Below are positions 44,595-56,685 of a DNA stretch of 64,000 bases, one piece after another; the first letter of the stretch is position 1; each line of letters begins with the position of its first letter. The notes beneath the pieces are model-generated. The model worked only from the letters and a program-made list of their open reading frames with translations. It made no database searches and was not told where the DNA came from. The stretch is taken from the NCBI GenBank assembly GCA_015178975.1, contig WHVD01000106.1, forward strand, positions 1 through 64,000, given 5' to 3'. Both the position numbers and the translations under genes were made by a program. The DNA comes from Hysterangium stoloniferum. Lineage: Eukaryota; Basidiomycota; Agaricomycetes; Hysterangiales; Hysterangiaceae.

Positions 44595-45490
44595 ATATGT
44601 AGTATGATCGCAGGCGCTCAATGAGACGCAACTTTAGCCAGCTTGTGGCTTTAGATCATAATGACTTACGCAATTATGAATTGGAAGCACACGTTTGCAG
44701 CCATTTTCCATCTTCCATCTACTGTGTTCCATGCATGGCAAATCAGTATGATCATTTTCCATGTGGATGTACTGGGCACATTGTTGTGGAATAGAGTTGT
44801 AACTGTGGTAAAGCCATCTTGTACTAAGTATGTACCGTATACCACTCTGCATTAGGTCAACTCCCACGGAGAGAGCCGTCAAATGTTTGTCGCTCATACA
44901 CGTCATTAGAAGAGGCAGTCTGCAGAAGCGTTACACCCGGCTTTCCACCCACATCTTTTCCTCCCCGACGTCCACTGGGTGGGGACAACTCAATGAGTGA
45001 AATATGTATTACACCTAAGCAATTTTACTCCAGGCATGCTTGCGGGGAAAACCCTAGTATGTACTTTCTTCTGTAAATTGGACTCTCGAAAGACTAACGT
45101 TGTTTATTCGTTAAGGTCGGTTCTGCAAAGGAACGCAAATGGACACCGTAAGGGCGTTCAGAGCGGCGCATGTCGTCCTTATTTTTTGTTCAAACAAAGA
45201 AATTCTATGTAAAACGCCATTTCCCTCAATAGCTACAGGAAAGCCCGCACCCTTGTCCGTCGGCAAGAAAGGTTTTGCGCTGCTGGAAAGAAAGGCCGTT
45301 GGTCCTCTATTAGAGGCCAAGATTTCCCCGAAGGTTGGGGTGGGGAGCACTTGCGGATGTTATCAGAGGTAACAAGGTGGGATAATCGTTTTACTTGCAG
45401 ATCATACGTTTTATGATTGGAGGATCAACTGAATTCGATCGAAATTTCCGTGAAGGACAGCAGAGTCAAAACGCGTATCACGTGAAATAG
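44595..45490. other. Shared segment f of the duplicated unit
   Basis: Matches 55,321-56,420 with gaps. It contains open frames (45,139-45,372 plus; 44,906-44,634 minus) without domains. Part of it (45,140-45,490) is also present inverted at 37,906-38,250. I recognise no gene. Confidence 0.45.
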
Positions 45491-45957
45491 AATTTTTTTT
45501 TTTAATACATTTATATACCGCATCGCATAACTAAGATACATGGCGGTTGGGAGAAAAGTACCCTAATGGTAGGTGGGGGCAGCAGGATGTGTATGTAGCT
45601 GGTTGGTATGGGCAACAGGGTCGAATGTAGGGCGGGGAGGAGCAGGGATGATGGGCCGGTTATGCTTTCCGGAAAGCATCAGAGGCGGCGATGAACTCAG
45701 CTAGGGCTTCAAGGCCCTTGTAGGTGCCGAGGATAATGGGGAGTGATAGGTCTTGAGAGGCAGTGCGGAGGGTGTGGCGGTGCTCCTCGTGAAGGGGGCA
45801 CTAGGAAAGGATGTGGAGGCGGGACTGGATGTCTTCTGTGCCACAGGGACAGGAGGTGGGGAGGTCGGGGAGGAAACGTTGGTAGTAGGCGTCGCAGAAG
45901 CCGTGGCCCAAGTTGGCCTGGATGACGCATGTGTGGACGTGGCGAGGACCACCATAT
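45491..45957 (-). mobile_element. 5'-truncated LINE copy with tail and target duplication
   Basis: Minus orientation: the T-run at 45,493-45,503 is the poly-A tail. Upstream the minus strand reads EYGGPRHVHTCVIQ...CPCGTEDIQ...SDAFRKA, homologous to the end of the 20-kb LINE. The 13-bp TCACGTGAAATAG occurs at 45,478-45,490 and 45,958-45,970. One in-frame stop interrupts the peptide near 45,807, so this copy is older than the one at 20 kb. Confidence 0.9.
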
Positions 45958-46179
45958 TCACGTGAAATAGTAGGTTTGGTGGTCAGATTCACTTGAGTAC
46001 CGTGGACTAAAATCTTTTACCGAAGGGAATGTGTTCAACCTTACTAATATGCCCAAATTAGTGACGATCTTTCTTCACAGTCAAAGTCTTCTCACTCAAA
46101 GAGAACGACATGTGAGATGAGGAGTAGACTTTTCGCGGATCGCAAGTCCTCAGCAGCAGTCTTCTCTACCTCGTCGTCA

Positions 46180-46404
46180 TCTTTGTTGTCTTTAAAAAGC
46201 TGATATTAGAGGCCACACCACCATCGGCCGCGCTTCTCCAGCCATCCCCAATACCTCCAAACAACGCGTCCAGACCGGCCACGATGACATGCACCCTCTT
46301 CACAACGTTCAATAAAAAACGCAACAGCAGCTCGTCACCATCATATACTTCGGAGAATCCGACAACGACGTTGTACCATTTCCAAACATTCGCGTCTCAC
46401 CTTT
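46180..46404 (-). CDS. Conserved minus-strand exon candidate, copy II
   Basis: The minus strand reads VYDGDELLLRFLLNVVKR, VIVAGLDALFGGIGDGW and SAADGGVASNIS before a stop. The same peptide, with SLFEDDDG at its end, is read at 56,686-56,904. The amphipathic and hydrophobic pattern and conservation between copies look coding, but an overlapping plus-strand frame (46,284-46,532) is open as well. Start not resolved; family not recognised. Confidence 0.35.
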
Positions 46405-46516
46405 TAGGAGAAGCGAACAGTTTGAATCGTCCGTATCACGCTCGTTCTCACGGATCGCCGCGGGCTTTCGGGCATCCACGTTCCCCGCACCGACCCCTCT
46501 TGCCCAACTCCAGAAT

Positions 46517-47600
46517 TTGCAAGGTCTTTTAAAGTCAACCCAATCAAAAATTGGTGCGGTCGTTCCAACACCGTCAGCACCATCTCCACAATTACCGAAG
46601 AAGGCTGCAAGTACTAAGCGTCACGGCCCTAAACCCGCCCGACTTGGTCCTGCAGAGGCAAAACGTGCGGTGTATGCTCCCGATTATACCGCCGACGATG
46701 AAAAGATCCTATCGGCGCGAATAGAGCCTCGCCATGCCATGCAGACCCCGACCCAGATGCCAATGTGTTCTTGGATAATGGCATGGACGTAGACAGAGCA
46801 TTTACACCTCGTTCCGCGATCCAGCAGCAGGGAAGCACAGGTCCATCATCTTCAAATGACAAAGTCTCATCAAAACCGCTGGAAGTCCTCCGTAGCCAAG
46901 AGGCTGAAGTGGAATTGCTTATTAACCTCGATAATGATTCAAGTGCCACATCCGAAGAGACAAATCCCCTGCCAGCAGCCTCTGCACAGCTATCCCCATG
47001 TAAAGCGCAATTATTATTATTGGTGGTATCAAGGCTAACGCCGAGATTCAAGGTGCAACGCAGGCACAGCAGGAATGAAATTGTCACTGTTAGGTTTAAT
47101 GGATGATGGTAGTGACCGTTCTGGTGTGCCGAAGGTGGAAAGTTCTGAGTCGGATACCATTGTCAAAGGGTTAAACGCTAGGTGAGTTTTTCTGTTCATC
47201 TTTAATAAACAAAAAGCGTGCCGATCTAACAAGCATATACTACACAGACTGTCGTCTCCCACATCCCTCCATACCAGCACATTTAATGAAGTAAATACAC
47301 GACGGTCCATGCGCCATCCCCCCAACCGAGGTGTGAAAGTAGAATTATTCCGTGACGACTCCCCCAGCCCATCCACACCTAGAATCACATTCAAACCCAA
47401 ACCCAAAAGCAATGTCGCATGCCCGCTAGACATGTTCCTCGCAGAAAATCGTCGCGGAGAAGCCCGCAAGGCCGATGTCGAAGGAAAATGCGATCCAGTG
47501 GCGTGGACGGCTGAGGGGTCAGTCTCGGATGGGTCGGATATTTCGCTTCTGCGGAGAGAAACTGTGGAGAGGATAGAATGCATGCAAGCTCGATGTTTCT
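46517..47600 (+). CDS. Ser/Pro-rich gene of unknown function, copy II
   Basis: Frames linked by plausible introns read KKAASTKRHGPKPARLGPAEAKR, then RAFTPRSAIQQQGSTGPSSSND and EAEVELLINLDNDSS. After a good intron (GTGAGT...ACACAG, about 47,181-47,247) they read NRGVKVELFRDDSPSPSTP, FLAENRRGEARKADVEG and EGSVSDGSDISLLRRE. The protein would be basic then acidic and largely disordered. Frames change near 46,780 and near 47,030, so the copy may be damaged or have unrecognised introns. Homologous copies are at 38.5 kb (partial) and 57-58 kb. Confidence 0.4.
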
Positions 47601-47810
47601 CTTTGAATTGCCCTTTAAATTCTTGGCAAGGCTGTCCTTCCTGTCTGAATGCTCCTCTGGATTCTTGGCAAGTCCACCGCTCTTTTCCGAATGCTTCTTT
47701 AAATCCTTGGAAAGCCCACGCGCGCCACTCCTCTCTAAATGCCCCTTAAAATCTTGGCAACCTCATGGCTCCTTTCTAAACGTTCCTTTATTTTCTCGAC
47801 AAGCTCATTC
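47590..47810 (-). repeat. 42-bp minisatellite, about 5 units, copy II
   Basis: Same unit as at 40,173-40,560 (TTCTTGGCAAG...CTGAATGCTCCT). It lies just after the Ser/Pro-rich gene. Confidence 0.8.
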
Positions 47811-48036
47811 CTTCCCGAGTTGAGCACAACATCTAGTTTAACCACTTCAAGTGGTGAACCGAGGTATTGCTATACACACTCGATATTTGATTGTTGAGGA
47901 TCGGTTATCGTTAGAATGCCGAAATCTTTCGGATGAGATGTATTTGTAGTCATAGCGGGAGTCGGGCTAAATGCGGTTCCAAAGAAAATTTAGGACGTCT
48001 CAAGGCAAATAACATATCGAGGGTGGTGAGTGGTGG

Positions 48037-48061
48037 CGGGGGGGGGGGGGGGGGGGGGGGG
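48037..48061 (+). repeat. Poly-G tract
   Basis: An uninterrupted run of about 24 G. The paralogous place near 58,535-58,565 has only GGTGGTGGGAGGGGG. Confidence 0.95.
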
Positions 48062-49676
48062 TGGAAGCGACTTTCCAGATATATGCGCTCATGTAGAGTA
48101 TTAGCCCCAAGAACACCCTCGAGTCCGAATTTTAGACTCATCTTACTGTGACTCGTGCGTGCAGTACAGCCTTTGTGCACCATGACTTGGGCATTATATC
48201 AGATAACGGAATTCACAATAATGAAGAAGTACGTTTTGTATGCTTACGCTGCAAAGAGGATCCTGAAAATTGCAAAGCCATTGTGTCCTGTGCCCGCGTA
48301 TTACAATTCTGATATTTCGGACTCTATGGGATTACATGTGGCATCTGCCATGTGACTGCATGGAGTGGCAATGCTGAAGCAGTTGCGGTTGCAGTTTCAG
48401 GTGTAGGTATAGTGGGGATGTTGGTGTCAATGAAAATCATGAGGTGTTCCACATCGCCACGGTTGTTGCAGTATAAATGGAGGAGTGTAGGCCCATATGA
48501 GATGGGTATATGCATTTTGGAGAGACACCAGACTTGAATATTTGTGTTGGTGGTATTCAATGGTGGGGTCAATGCTGTTACAGAGTGAGTTTCATTTTGG
48601 TGTTCTATTAAATGGCATGGCCTAGCCTAGCATGGCTCATCACTCAGTGTGCTCAGCATCTGTACATTCCCATCCCCTAACTGCAAAATCCCACCCTCCC
48701 ATCAACCTCGAACTCTTCAGAACTTGTTTAGTGACATACTGTGATGGACAGTGACAGTGGTGGGTGGTGGCAGTGGGAGTGGTGGCAATGATGGCACAGA
48801 TAATTGTGATGTGTGGTGATGGATGATGGTGGTAGTTGGTGGTGGATTAAGAGTGCGTAGAAGTACCTGGTGGCCTGCTTTGCAGTGTATTAGTGGATGG
48901 AATTCAATGTATTTTGTATTTTAATGAATTGGCTTTCAAAGTAATATGAGCTGGAATTATGTGCAAAAATACACAAAAAGTGACACTGGTCCTACTTAGA
49001 TTCAGTGTCTTAAATGCATCATCCAACAACCGCTTAACGGCTTTAAATCAGAGTTTGAACACTGCTACAATGTGTTTCTCACCCTTAGATGAAGTGCCTA
49101 GACTGCTTCATTGAAGTGCACACTTCTTATAGTGTGGAACATTGTTGGACTTTATGAAACAAGTTGAAACTGCTGTCCCTTGACAGACCCTAGCAGTAGC
49201 AGCGCTAGCTGGCACAAATATACTACCCGATTGCAAGAATGTACAATATCAATTTAGCCTAGTACTACAGTGATCAGTCAATTGGATATCAACAGTTAAA
49301 GAATTACTATTGAAATCACAACAGCTTCAGTCATTTCCTGCAGTGATTTTCTGTGAGCATATATCCCTCTAGAGCTCAATCTCAAGAACATCAAATATTC
49401 ACTTTGGTCATCCTATTGTCATGAAGATGCTCCCGCTCCTGCTAAACAAGGAGTCTAGTCTAGTTATCCATTCTGAGTGAACAGATTTAGGAAAATTAGT
49501 CGACATCTGAACGGTACCTGACGATTTCTCTGGCCTTATATTTTACTTCATCAAGTGTCATAAATGTCTTTCATTCCATGGTCAGTGATAATATTTAGCA
49601 GATAGCCCCCTTAGATTACTGTGCAGCAAGGCCTTCAAGTCTCCCACCAGAGGTTCCCTCACACCCCTCTGCGGAA
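48062..49676. other. Duplicated flank with a piece of the DUF6533 3' end
   Basis: Contains ATGGGATTACATGTGGCATCTGC-type sequence shared with 58.8 kb, the GGT-rich tract (48,740-48,850), and the 3' flank of a DUF6533 copy. The last coding part (CTCCCACCAGAGGTTCC...) is near 49,640-49,676, where an LTR interrupts it. Confidence 0.5.
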
Positions 49677-49681
49677 TGGAA

Positions 49682-50555
49682 TGTTAGAATTAAGGCGCAG
49701 GTATGCATCAGTACATCGTGGACGCGAACAAAAAGCATTAGTATTACTAAGTGTTAAGAACTGAAAACTGACTAATGTCGGTGGCCAACAGGGACCGATC
49801 GGAAGGACTTGGCTTCAGCTTATGTGCTGCGCCCTCGCAAATATCTGTAGGGTGTCCTTAGATTTCGGGTGGGCGAAGACTTAATCCTAAAGAGCTCTTT
49901 TCAGCAAGATACCAATTGGAACTGAAGGACAAGTCGAGCATCGAGCCAAGGGGTCGGGGCCGGGAGTGGGCGAGCGCACGCGGAGGCGGATGGGGGGATT
50001 CTTAGTATGAGACTATTACAGGCGTATGAGGGTATTCTGAGTCGATATTCTGATTGCCTAGTAACTACAACTACAGCGGGTTCATATACAAGTAACAGGC
50101 GTCTAGAAAATACTAATGGGGAGAAGGGTGGAAAACGGTATTAACAATAAGCTTGACTAGGAACGGGAAGTTTATGATTAGTTCGGAGGCTGATGATAAC
50201 CGAGGGTGGAATTACAATAAAAGGAAATAGTTCAATGACTACAAATATAGATAGACATATGTGAAACATAAGGTTGAACGGATCAACATAATAAAGGGGA
50301 CATATCAAAAGTTTGACCAGACAATACGAGTTATTTTGACGTGGGTGTAAACAGAGTTTGATCTTCACGAAAACATACGTCAGCTTCGGGGCCGATGGTT
50401 TCCGAGATGGTGACTTGAAACGTTGATAAGTGGCGATAACCTCGGGACCGATAGGGTTGTGACACGGTCGTAACACTAAGCAGCTATACAGTAGTTACTT
50501 ATCTATTTACAAAAGAATGCAAGATTACTAACTAAATATATACAATATTTCAACA
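49682..50555. mobile_element. Small solo LTR (about 145 bp) split by a larger solo LTR
   Basis: Ends TGTTAGAATT...TTTCAACA; 5-bp duplication TGGAA at 49,677-49,681 and 50,556-50,560. Removing the inner LTR (49,752-50,475) and its extra CTAAG leaves about 145 bp. It sits in the last exon of a DUF6533 copy. Family unknown; older than the inner one. Fossil. Confidence 0.8.
49752..50475 (-). mobile_element. Solo LTR A (724 bp), TGTTACGAC family
   Basis: Duplication CTAAG at 49,747-49,751 and 50,476-50,480. Minus-strand start TGTTACGACCGTGTC, end TTCTTAACA. Roughly 95% similar by eye to solo LTR B. Related to the LTR at 3,630. Confidence 0.9.
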
Positions 50556-50573
50556 TGGAAAGGGATTTCCCCT

Positions 50574-51294
50574 TGTTAAGAACTAGAAACTGACTAATGT
50601 CGGTGGCCGACGGGGACCGATCGGAAGGACTTGGCTTCAGCTTATATGCTGCGCCCTCGCAAATATCCGTAGGTAGTCCTTAAATTTCGGGCGGGCGAAG
50701 ACTAATCCTAGTGAGTACCTTTCGGCGAGATACCGATCGGAATCGAAGGACAAGTCGAGCGTCGGGCCAAGGGGTCGGGGCCGGGAGTGGGCGAGCGCAC
50801 ACGAAGGCGGATGGGGGGATTCTTAGTATGAGACTGATACAGGTGTATGAGGGTATTCTGAGTCGATATTCTGATTGCCTAGTAACTACAATTACAGCGG
50901 GTTCATATACAAGTAACAGGCGTCTGGAAAATACTAATGGGGAGAAGGGCGGAACACGGTATTAACAATAAGCTTGACTAGGAACGGGAAGTTTATGATT
51001 AGTTCGGAGGCCGATGATAACCGAGAGCGGGATTACGGTAAAAGGAAATGGTTTGAGGACTACAAATATAGATAGACATATGCGAAACATAAGATTTGAA
51101 CGGATCAACATAATAAAGGGGACGTATCAAAGTTTGACCAGACAATACGAGTTATTTGACGTGGGCGTAAATGGAGTTTGATCTTCGCGAAACATTCGTC
51201 AGCTTCGGGGCCGATGGTTTCCGAGAGGATGACTTGGAACATTGACAAGTGGCGATAACCTCGGGGCCGATAGGGTTGCGACACGGTCGTAACA
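50574..51294 (-). mobile_element. Solo LTR B (721 bp), TGTTACGAC family
   Basis: Duplication CCCCT at 50,569-50,573 and 51,295-51,299. Same orientation as LTR A and only about 100 bp from it, but with its own target repeat. It is therefore an independent insertion and not the second end of one element. Confidence 0.9.
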
Positions 51295-52290
51295 CCCCTT
51301 CACAAAGTCCCCGCGAAATAAAATCCCCTACCTAATTATCTCCAATGTCCTCAATCAAAGCAAACCCGATACCGCAGACGGTCACCTGAGCACAACATTG
51401 TTCCTCATATTAATCGTGTTATATGATGAGTTTAATTCTTGCAGATTGAGAAAGAAGCGGCAAATGAGAAGGATGGATGTGCTGCACTTGAGATTAAGAA
51501 GTTGGGCGTAGTGTATGCGATAAACACTTGCCAGCTTTCGAAGTTTGCGCCCAAGTCTCTAAATGTGGCCTATATTTGGATGTGAGATGAGTACGTGGTA
51601 TAGAATTCTCAGGGGATAAAAGATATTCACTGAGACAAACTTAAAAAAGATGTGATAGTGGGAAAAAGGGAAAAAATGGTAATAATCCCAAACCTTATTC
51701 GTAATTAGGAGTTGTAAATTCCATATGAAAATTATGCTGACAAATAAAAATCAACATACTGAAGTCATGTTAATTTAGCACTAACACAAATTGGAGAACA
51801 CCTGCAATTAATATCATGAGGGTCATAAGAACATGTAACCTCAAACCCCGAGGTAAATTACCTTGTTGTACAAATATATAGGTTATAGATTGTTTCCCCA
51901 ATGCTCTAATACCTCTGTGTAGCCCAATCGGTGGAACAACGTGGTGAATAATATGAGCCCATCAAACGTAATTGTAAGAGCGGTTGTTGCTGACTCTATA
52001 ATGGTCATGTTAACTCGAGGTCTCCAGGTATATGCAATCAACTTTTGTACCCCTGTTTAATGATGTTAGTTAATACACAATCGCGTGGATCTCCCTGAGT
52101 AAAATGAACAGTCTGATGCTGGATCAAGAAATGCAATCTTCAAAGGCTAAGATAAGCTATGACACTCATGGGTATACCGGTCCACATATTGCCAATGGGT
52201 AAACATACCACACAGCAGGAGACTTCTCCAAGATATGTGAACAGGATTGGAGTCAAGAGGTATTTGTTATCCTTGCTTCTGGTCTTTTAA
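51295..52290 (-). pseudogene. DUF6533-type pseudogene (copy 2)
   Basis: Homologous to 41,880-42,850: the intron-exon pattern and parts of the ITFDGLILFTTLF exon are visible near 51,990-51,900. The 5' exons are missing because the next duplicated unit begins at about 52,280. The 3' exon is split off by the LTR cluster at 49.7-51.3 kb. Several small changes break the frames. Confidence 0.7.
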
Positions 52291-53563
52291 TTAATGGCAT
52301 AGTCTAGCATCATCTCATCACTCAGTGTCCTCAGCATATTTACATTCCCATCACCTAACTGCATAATCCCACTCCCAACAACCTCTGACTGCTCGGAAAT
52401 TGTTTACTAGCATATGGTGTTGACAATGGTGGATGGTGGCAGTGGTGGATGCCAGTGACGGTGGTAGTGGTGGCAATGATGACAGCGATAATGGTGATGG
52501 GTGGTGATATATTAGTGGTTGGTGGTGGAATAAGAGCATGGTAGAAATGCTCAGTGAATGCAATGTATTAGTGGAAAGTATTTAGTGTGATTAGTATTTT
52601 AATGAATTGGTTTGAAGAGTAATATGAACTGAAATCCAGTGCAAAAATACGCAGAAAGTGACATCTGACCTACTTAGATTCAATGCCTTAAATGCATCAT
52701 TGAACAACCGCTTAACGGCTTTAAATCAATGTTTGAGCACGGTTGCAAAGTGACCTTTGATGAAGTGCCTAGAGTGCTTCATTTAAGTGCACTAACTTCC
52801 TACAGCGTGGAACATTGTTGGACTTCATGAACACGTTGAAAATGCTGTCGCTTGACGGACCCCGAGTAGTAGCGGCGCCGGCACCAAATATATCAGCGGG
52901 TTGCAAGAATGCATAGCATCCATTTAGCCTAGTACTGTTGCAGTGATCAATCGATTGGAATTGTCGGTTAAAGAATTACTATTGAAATCACAAAAGCTTC
53001 AGTCATTTCCTCGGGTGGTGTGCTGTGAACATCATCCCGGCCGAGCTCAACCTCAGGAACCTCGAATATTCACGTTGAGACATCCAATCTTCATAGAGAC
53101 GCGAAGGCTCCCCCCTAAGGAAGGAGTCTAGTCATCCACTGTTCTGAGTGTACAGATCACATACAGTGAATAGCTTTTGAGGCTGAAGTTTCCTTTCAGT
53201 CTGATACAACTATTATGTTTGCCCTCTATAATTACTGTGATGCGAATGGGATGCAATGGTACTACATGTAATGACTGATATAAACCCTCTGGATAGTCTA
53301 CTGTATTCTTCTCAGTCTGGCTCAGTTCAGATTGATTTATGTGTATGATTCCACACAATTTTGAGTGAGCGGGTGCTTTATAAATAAATAAATACAAATA
53401 TTCGTGCGGGCCTACTAATATCTTGAATACATCTATAGGAAAATGAGTTGAGATGTGAACTGTATCCAACGATTTCTGGGGGCTTTTATTTTACTTCATC
53501 AAGTGTCATAAATATTTTTAATTGCATAGTCACTGATAATATTCAGCAGATAATCCCCTTACA

Positions 53564-55063
53564 TTACTGTGCAGAAAGGCCTTCAAGTCTCCCACCAGAG
53601 GTTTCTTCACACCTCTCTGCGGAATGGACAGGGCTTCCTCCTTCATAATGTCCCCTCGAAATGAAATCTCCTATATAATTATCTCCGACGTCCTCAATGA
53701 AAGAACGTCCAATACTGTGTACGGCTCCTCGGAAGGTAGTGAGCCCGAGATCATTCGTCATATTGATCACGTTACATAAGGAGTTGAATTCTCGCAGTTC
53801 GAGAAAGAAGCGGCAAACGAGAATGGTGGATATGCTGCAGTTGCCATTAAGACGTCAGGTGAAATGCATGCAATAAATACTTGCCAGCGCTCCAAGTCTG
53901 TGGCGAAGCCGTTAAATTGGGTCTGTATTCGATTTGGAATGAGTAGGTGTTAATGGAATTCACAGAGGATGAAAGATATTCACAGAAACAAACTTAGAAG
54001 AAATGTAGTAGTATCAGCTAAAAGGGGGAAAGGAGCGGCAATCCCAAACCTTATTTGTAATTAGGATCTGTAAATTCCAGATGAAAATTACGCTGAGAAA
54101 TCAAAATCAAAATTTTATCAACTAAAGTCATGTCAATTTAGCACTGACGCAAAGCGGAGAACACCTGGGATTGATATGGTCATATAAGAATACGTAGACT
54201 CAAACGCCGAGATAAATTACCTTGCTGCATAAGGAGATAGGTTATAGATTGTTTCCGCAATTCTTTAATACCTCTTTGCAGCCTAATCGTGTCGATGGTG
54301 TGGAACAATGTAGTGAATAATATGAGCCCATCGAACGTAATTGCAAGAGCGTTTGTTGCCGAGACTATAACAATCATGTCAACTCGAAATCTCCAGGCAT
54401 ATGCAATCGACTTCTATACCCCTGTTTAATGACGTTAATACACAGTCGCGTAGTTATAGCTAAGTGAAACAAACGGTTTGAAACTGGGCCCAGACATACA
54501 ATCTTCATGGACTATGATAAGCTATCACACTGATGTGTATACCGGTCCACACATTGGCAGTAAGTAAACACACCACATAGCAGGAGACTTCTCCAAGATA
54601 TGTGAACAAGATTGGAGTTAAGAGATATTTGTTAGCCCTGTTGATAGCGTAAATCCTTGCAAGTAATACCGCTGACAGCCCTCTTGGTTGAGTTATTTGA
54701 GAAAGTAAATGATAAATAAATAAATCACCGTGTACACTAAGTGCCGCGACAGTGTCCAGAACATAAAAGGTGTGTAATAGTGCATTACATGCTCTAGTTC
54801 TATGGCTAATCAGTAAACAACTAGCCTGAGGCTCAAATGGTACCACACACTATCAACTGCTGTAAGTCAAGGGATATTTTCAGGCCCATCCCATCACGCA
54901 CCTCTAATGGTTCATCTGCTAAATCAATGGTGACAGCAAATATAAACACAAGTAGGTGTGAATATCGGGCCATGATGTACAGCACAGATGCTAGTCTGAT
55001 CCTACTCTTCCATACGAACTGGATTTCCGCTGGAAGAGTCAAGAATGTATCATAACTAAACAA
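53564..55063 (-). CDS. DUF6533-type multi-pass membrane protein (copy 3)
   Basis: Same exon structure as copy 1. Exon 1 starts at 55,063 with MFSYDTFLTLPAEIQFVWKS and LYIMARYSHLLVFIFAV. Later exons are NALLHTFYVLDTVAALS (about 54,800-54,740), LLARIYAINRANKYLLTPILFTYL (about 54,680-54,560) and TNALAITFDGLILFTTLFHT (about 54,375-54,250). The last exon stops at 53,564. Residue changes relative to copy 1 are modest and the frames are kept, so both may be functional or recently so. The role of this membrane family is unknown. Confidence 0.7.
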
Positions 55064-55320
55064 AACTGAGATGCCCGTCTATATAGTGTGGTAAACAACT
55101 GCGACTTTGTTTAGACAGACCTAGTGCTGCGAAATCGGTGTAATCCCAGAGCTTACTAGAAACCTACGTCAGTGTTATGTGTGATGAAATGGCATAAAGG
55201 TCGTTACTCTGCAGTTGCTGCTTGAATTTCTGCCACGGATGCCATGGGAGATTTTGGCAAGTACCAGTGCTGGGTACTCTTAGCGGCTCAAGAAATTAGA
55301 TTATTAGCATTCTCGGTGCA

Positions 55321-56435
55321 CTATGTGTCATTATATCCAGTTTGCTAATATATATTAGTTGCAAATACTCTCATTGCGGGCGCTCGGTGAGAAGCAACTC
55401 TAAGCGGTCTGTCGCTTTGGCACATAGTAGCTTACGCAATTATGAATTGGACACAGGTTCACAGCTACCAGCTCCATCAGAACCTTGATAAGAGTACTCA
55501 TTTGAGTGCCAAGGAGTTCCGTCATATAGCAAATTACCATCACTTCATCATTACATAGTAAGCTGCCATCGTCCATCTTCCATGTACTGTTTACCATGGG
55601 GTGGCAAATCAGTATAATCATGCACCTCAACTATATAGTTATGGAGTAGAGTTGTAACTGTGGTAAACCCATCTTTTACTAAGTATGTACCCGTATACCA
55701 CTCTGCATCAGGTCAACTCCCACGGAGAGAGCCATCAGATGTTTGTCGCTCATACACGTCATCAGAAGAGGCAGTCTGCAGAAGCGTTACACCCGGCTTT
55801 CCACGTACATCTTTTTCATCTTCTTGGTCCCCCTCGTCATTCTTCTATTCTACTCCTCACCATCAACAGTCGTTCCAGACCCTGGGAAGAACAAATCTTT
55901 CTTGACATTTTTAACGTGCCACCTTTTTCGTCACTCTTATAATCTCGGGCAGATCTCTTGCAGCACGTCTCACGTGTACAAATGAAAAATCCTCTGGACC
56001 ATCTACTGTATTCTTGTCAGGTTTGACTGGGAGAATAATTTACTTGTATGATTTTATGCGTTTTTAGGTGACCACGTATTTGACGAATAATTAAACATAA
56101 ATATTCATATTAAGACTGGCGGTTTGATACAACTATTATATTTGCCCTCTATAATTACTGTGATTCGAATGGGATGCAATGATACTACATGCAACGACTG
56201 ATTTGTACCCTCTGGACCGTCTACTGTATTCTCCTCAGGTCTGACTAGGTTCAGATTGTTTTGCACTGCTGTAAAGAAAGGCCGTTGGTCCTCTATTAGA
56301 TGTCAATATTTTCCAGAAGATTTGGAGTGGGAAGCGCCTGCTATTATCAGAGGTAACGTCAAGGTGGATAATCACATTACTTGCAGATCATACGTTTTAT
56401 GATTGCAGGAAGGAAAGCGGAGTCAAAACGCGTTG
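55321..56435. other. Copy of segment f
   Basis: Shared with 44,595-45,470 but rearranged. It also contains a copy of the CTGTGATGCGAATGGGATGCAA stretch (near 56,160) otherwise found near 41,460 and 53,235. No gene was recognised; a hydrophobic ORF at 55,743-55,985 is probably chance. Confidence 0.4.
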
Positions 56436-56462
56436 CGATGCGGTATATAAATGTAATTTTAC
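56436..56462 (+). mobile_element. Tail-only LINE remnant
   Basis: GCGATGCGGTATATAAATGTA, the 3' end of the 20-kb LINE, sits between AAAACGCG and GTATCACGTGAC. Compared with 45,470-45,480, it is an extra insert at the paralogous site. Orientation is plus, opposite to the LINE at 45,491. Confidence 0.6.
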
Positions 56463-56685
56463 CCCCGTATCACGTGACACACTAGGTCCTGTAGTCAGAT
56501 GCGACCGGTCCAAGTACCATAAACTAAAATCTTTTACCAAAAGGCATATATTCAACGTTACTAATATACCCCAGTTAATAAAAATCTTTATTCAAAGTCA
56601 AAGTCTTCTCAATCAAAGGGAGCGACACGTGAGATGAGGAGTAGTAGACTTTTCGCGGATCGCAAGTCTTCAACCGCAGTATTCT

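Noticed and set aside
47035-47583. 182-codon minus-strand ORFs at 47.0 and 57.6 kb
   Set aside because: The plus strand has a well-formed intron and a coherent Ser/Pro-rich protein here; the minus frames are likely shadows.
49752-51294. One LTR element with two LTRs (A and B)
   Set aside because: Each LTR has its own 5-bp target repeat and only about 100 bp separates them, so they are two solo insertions.
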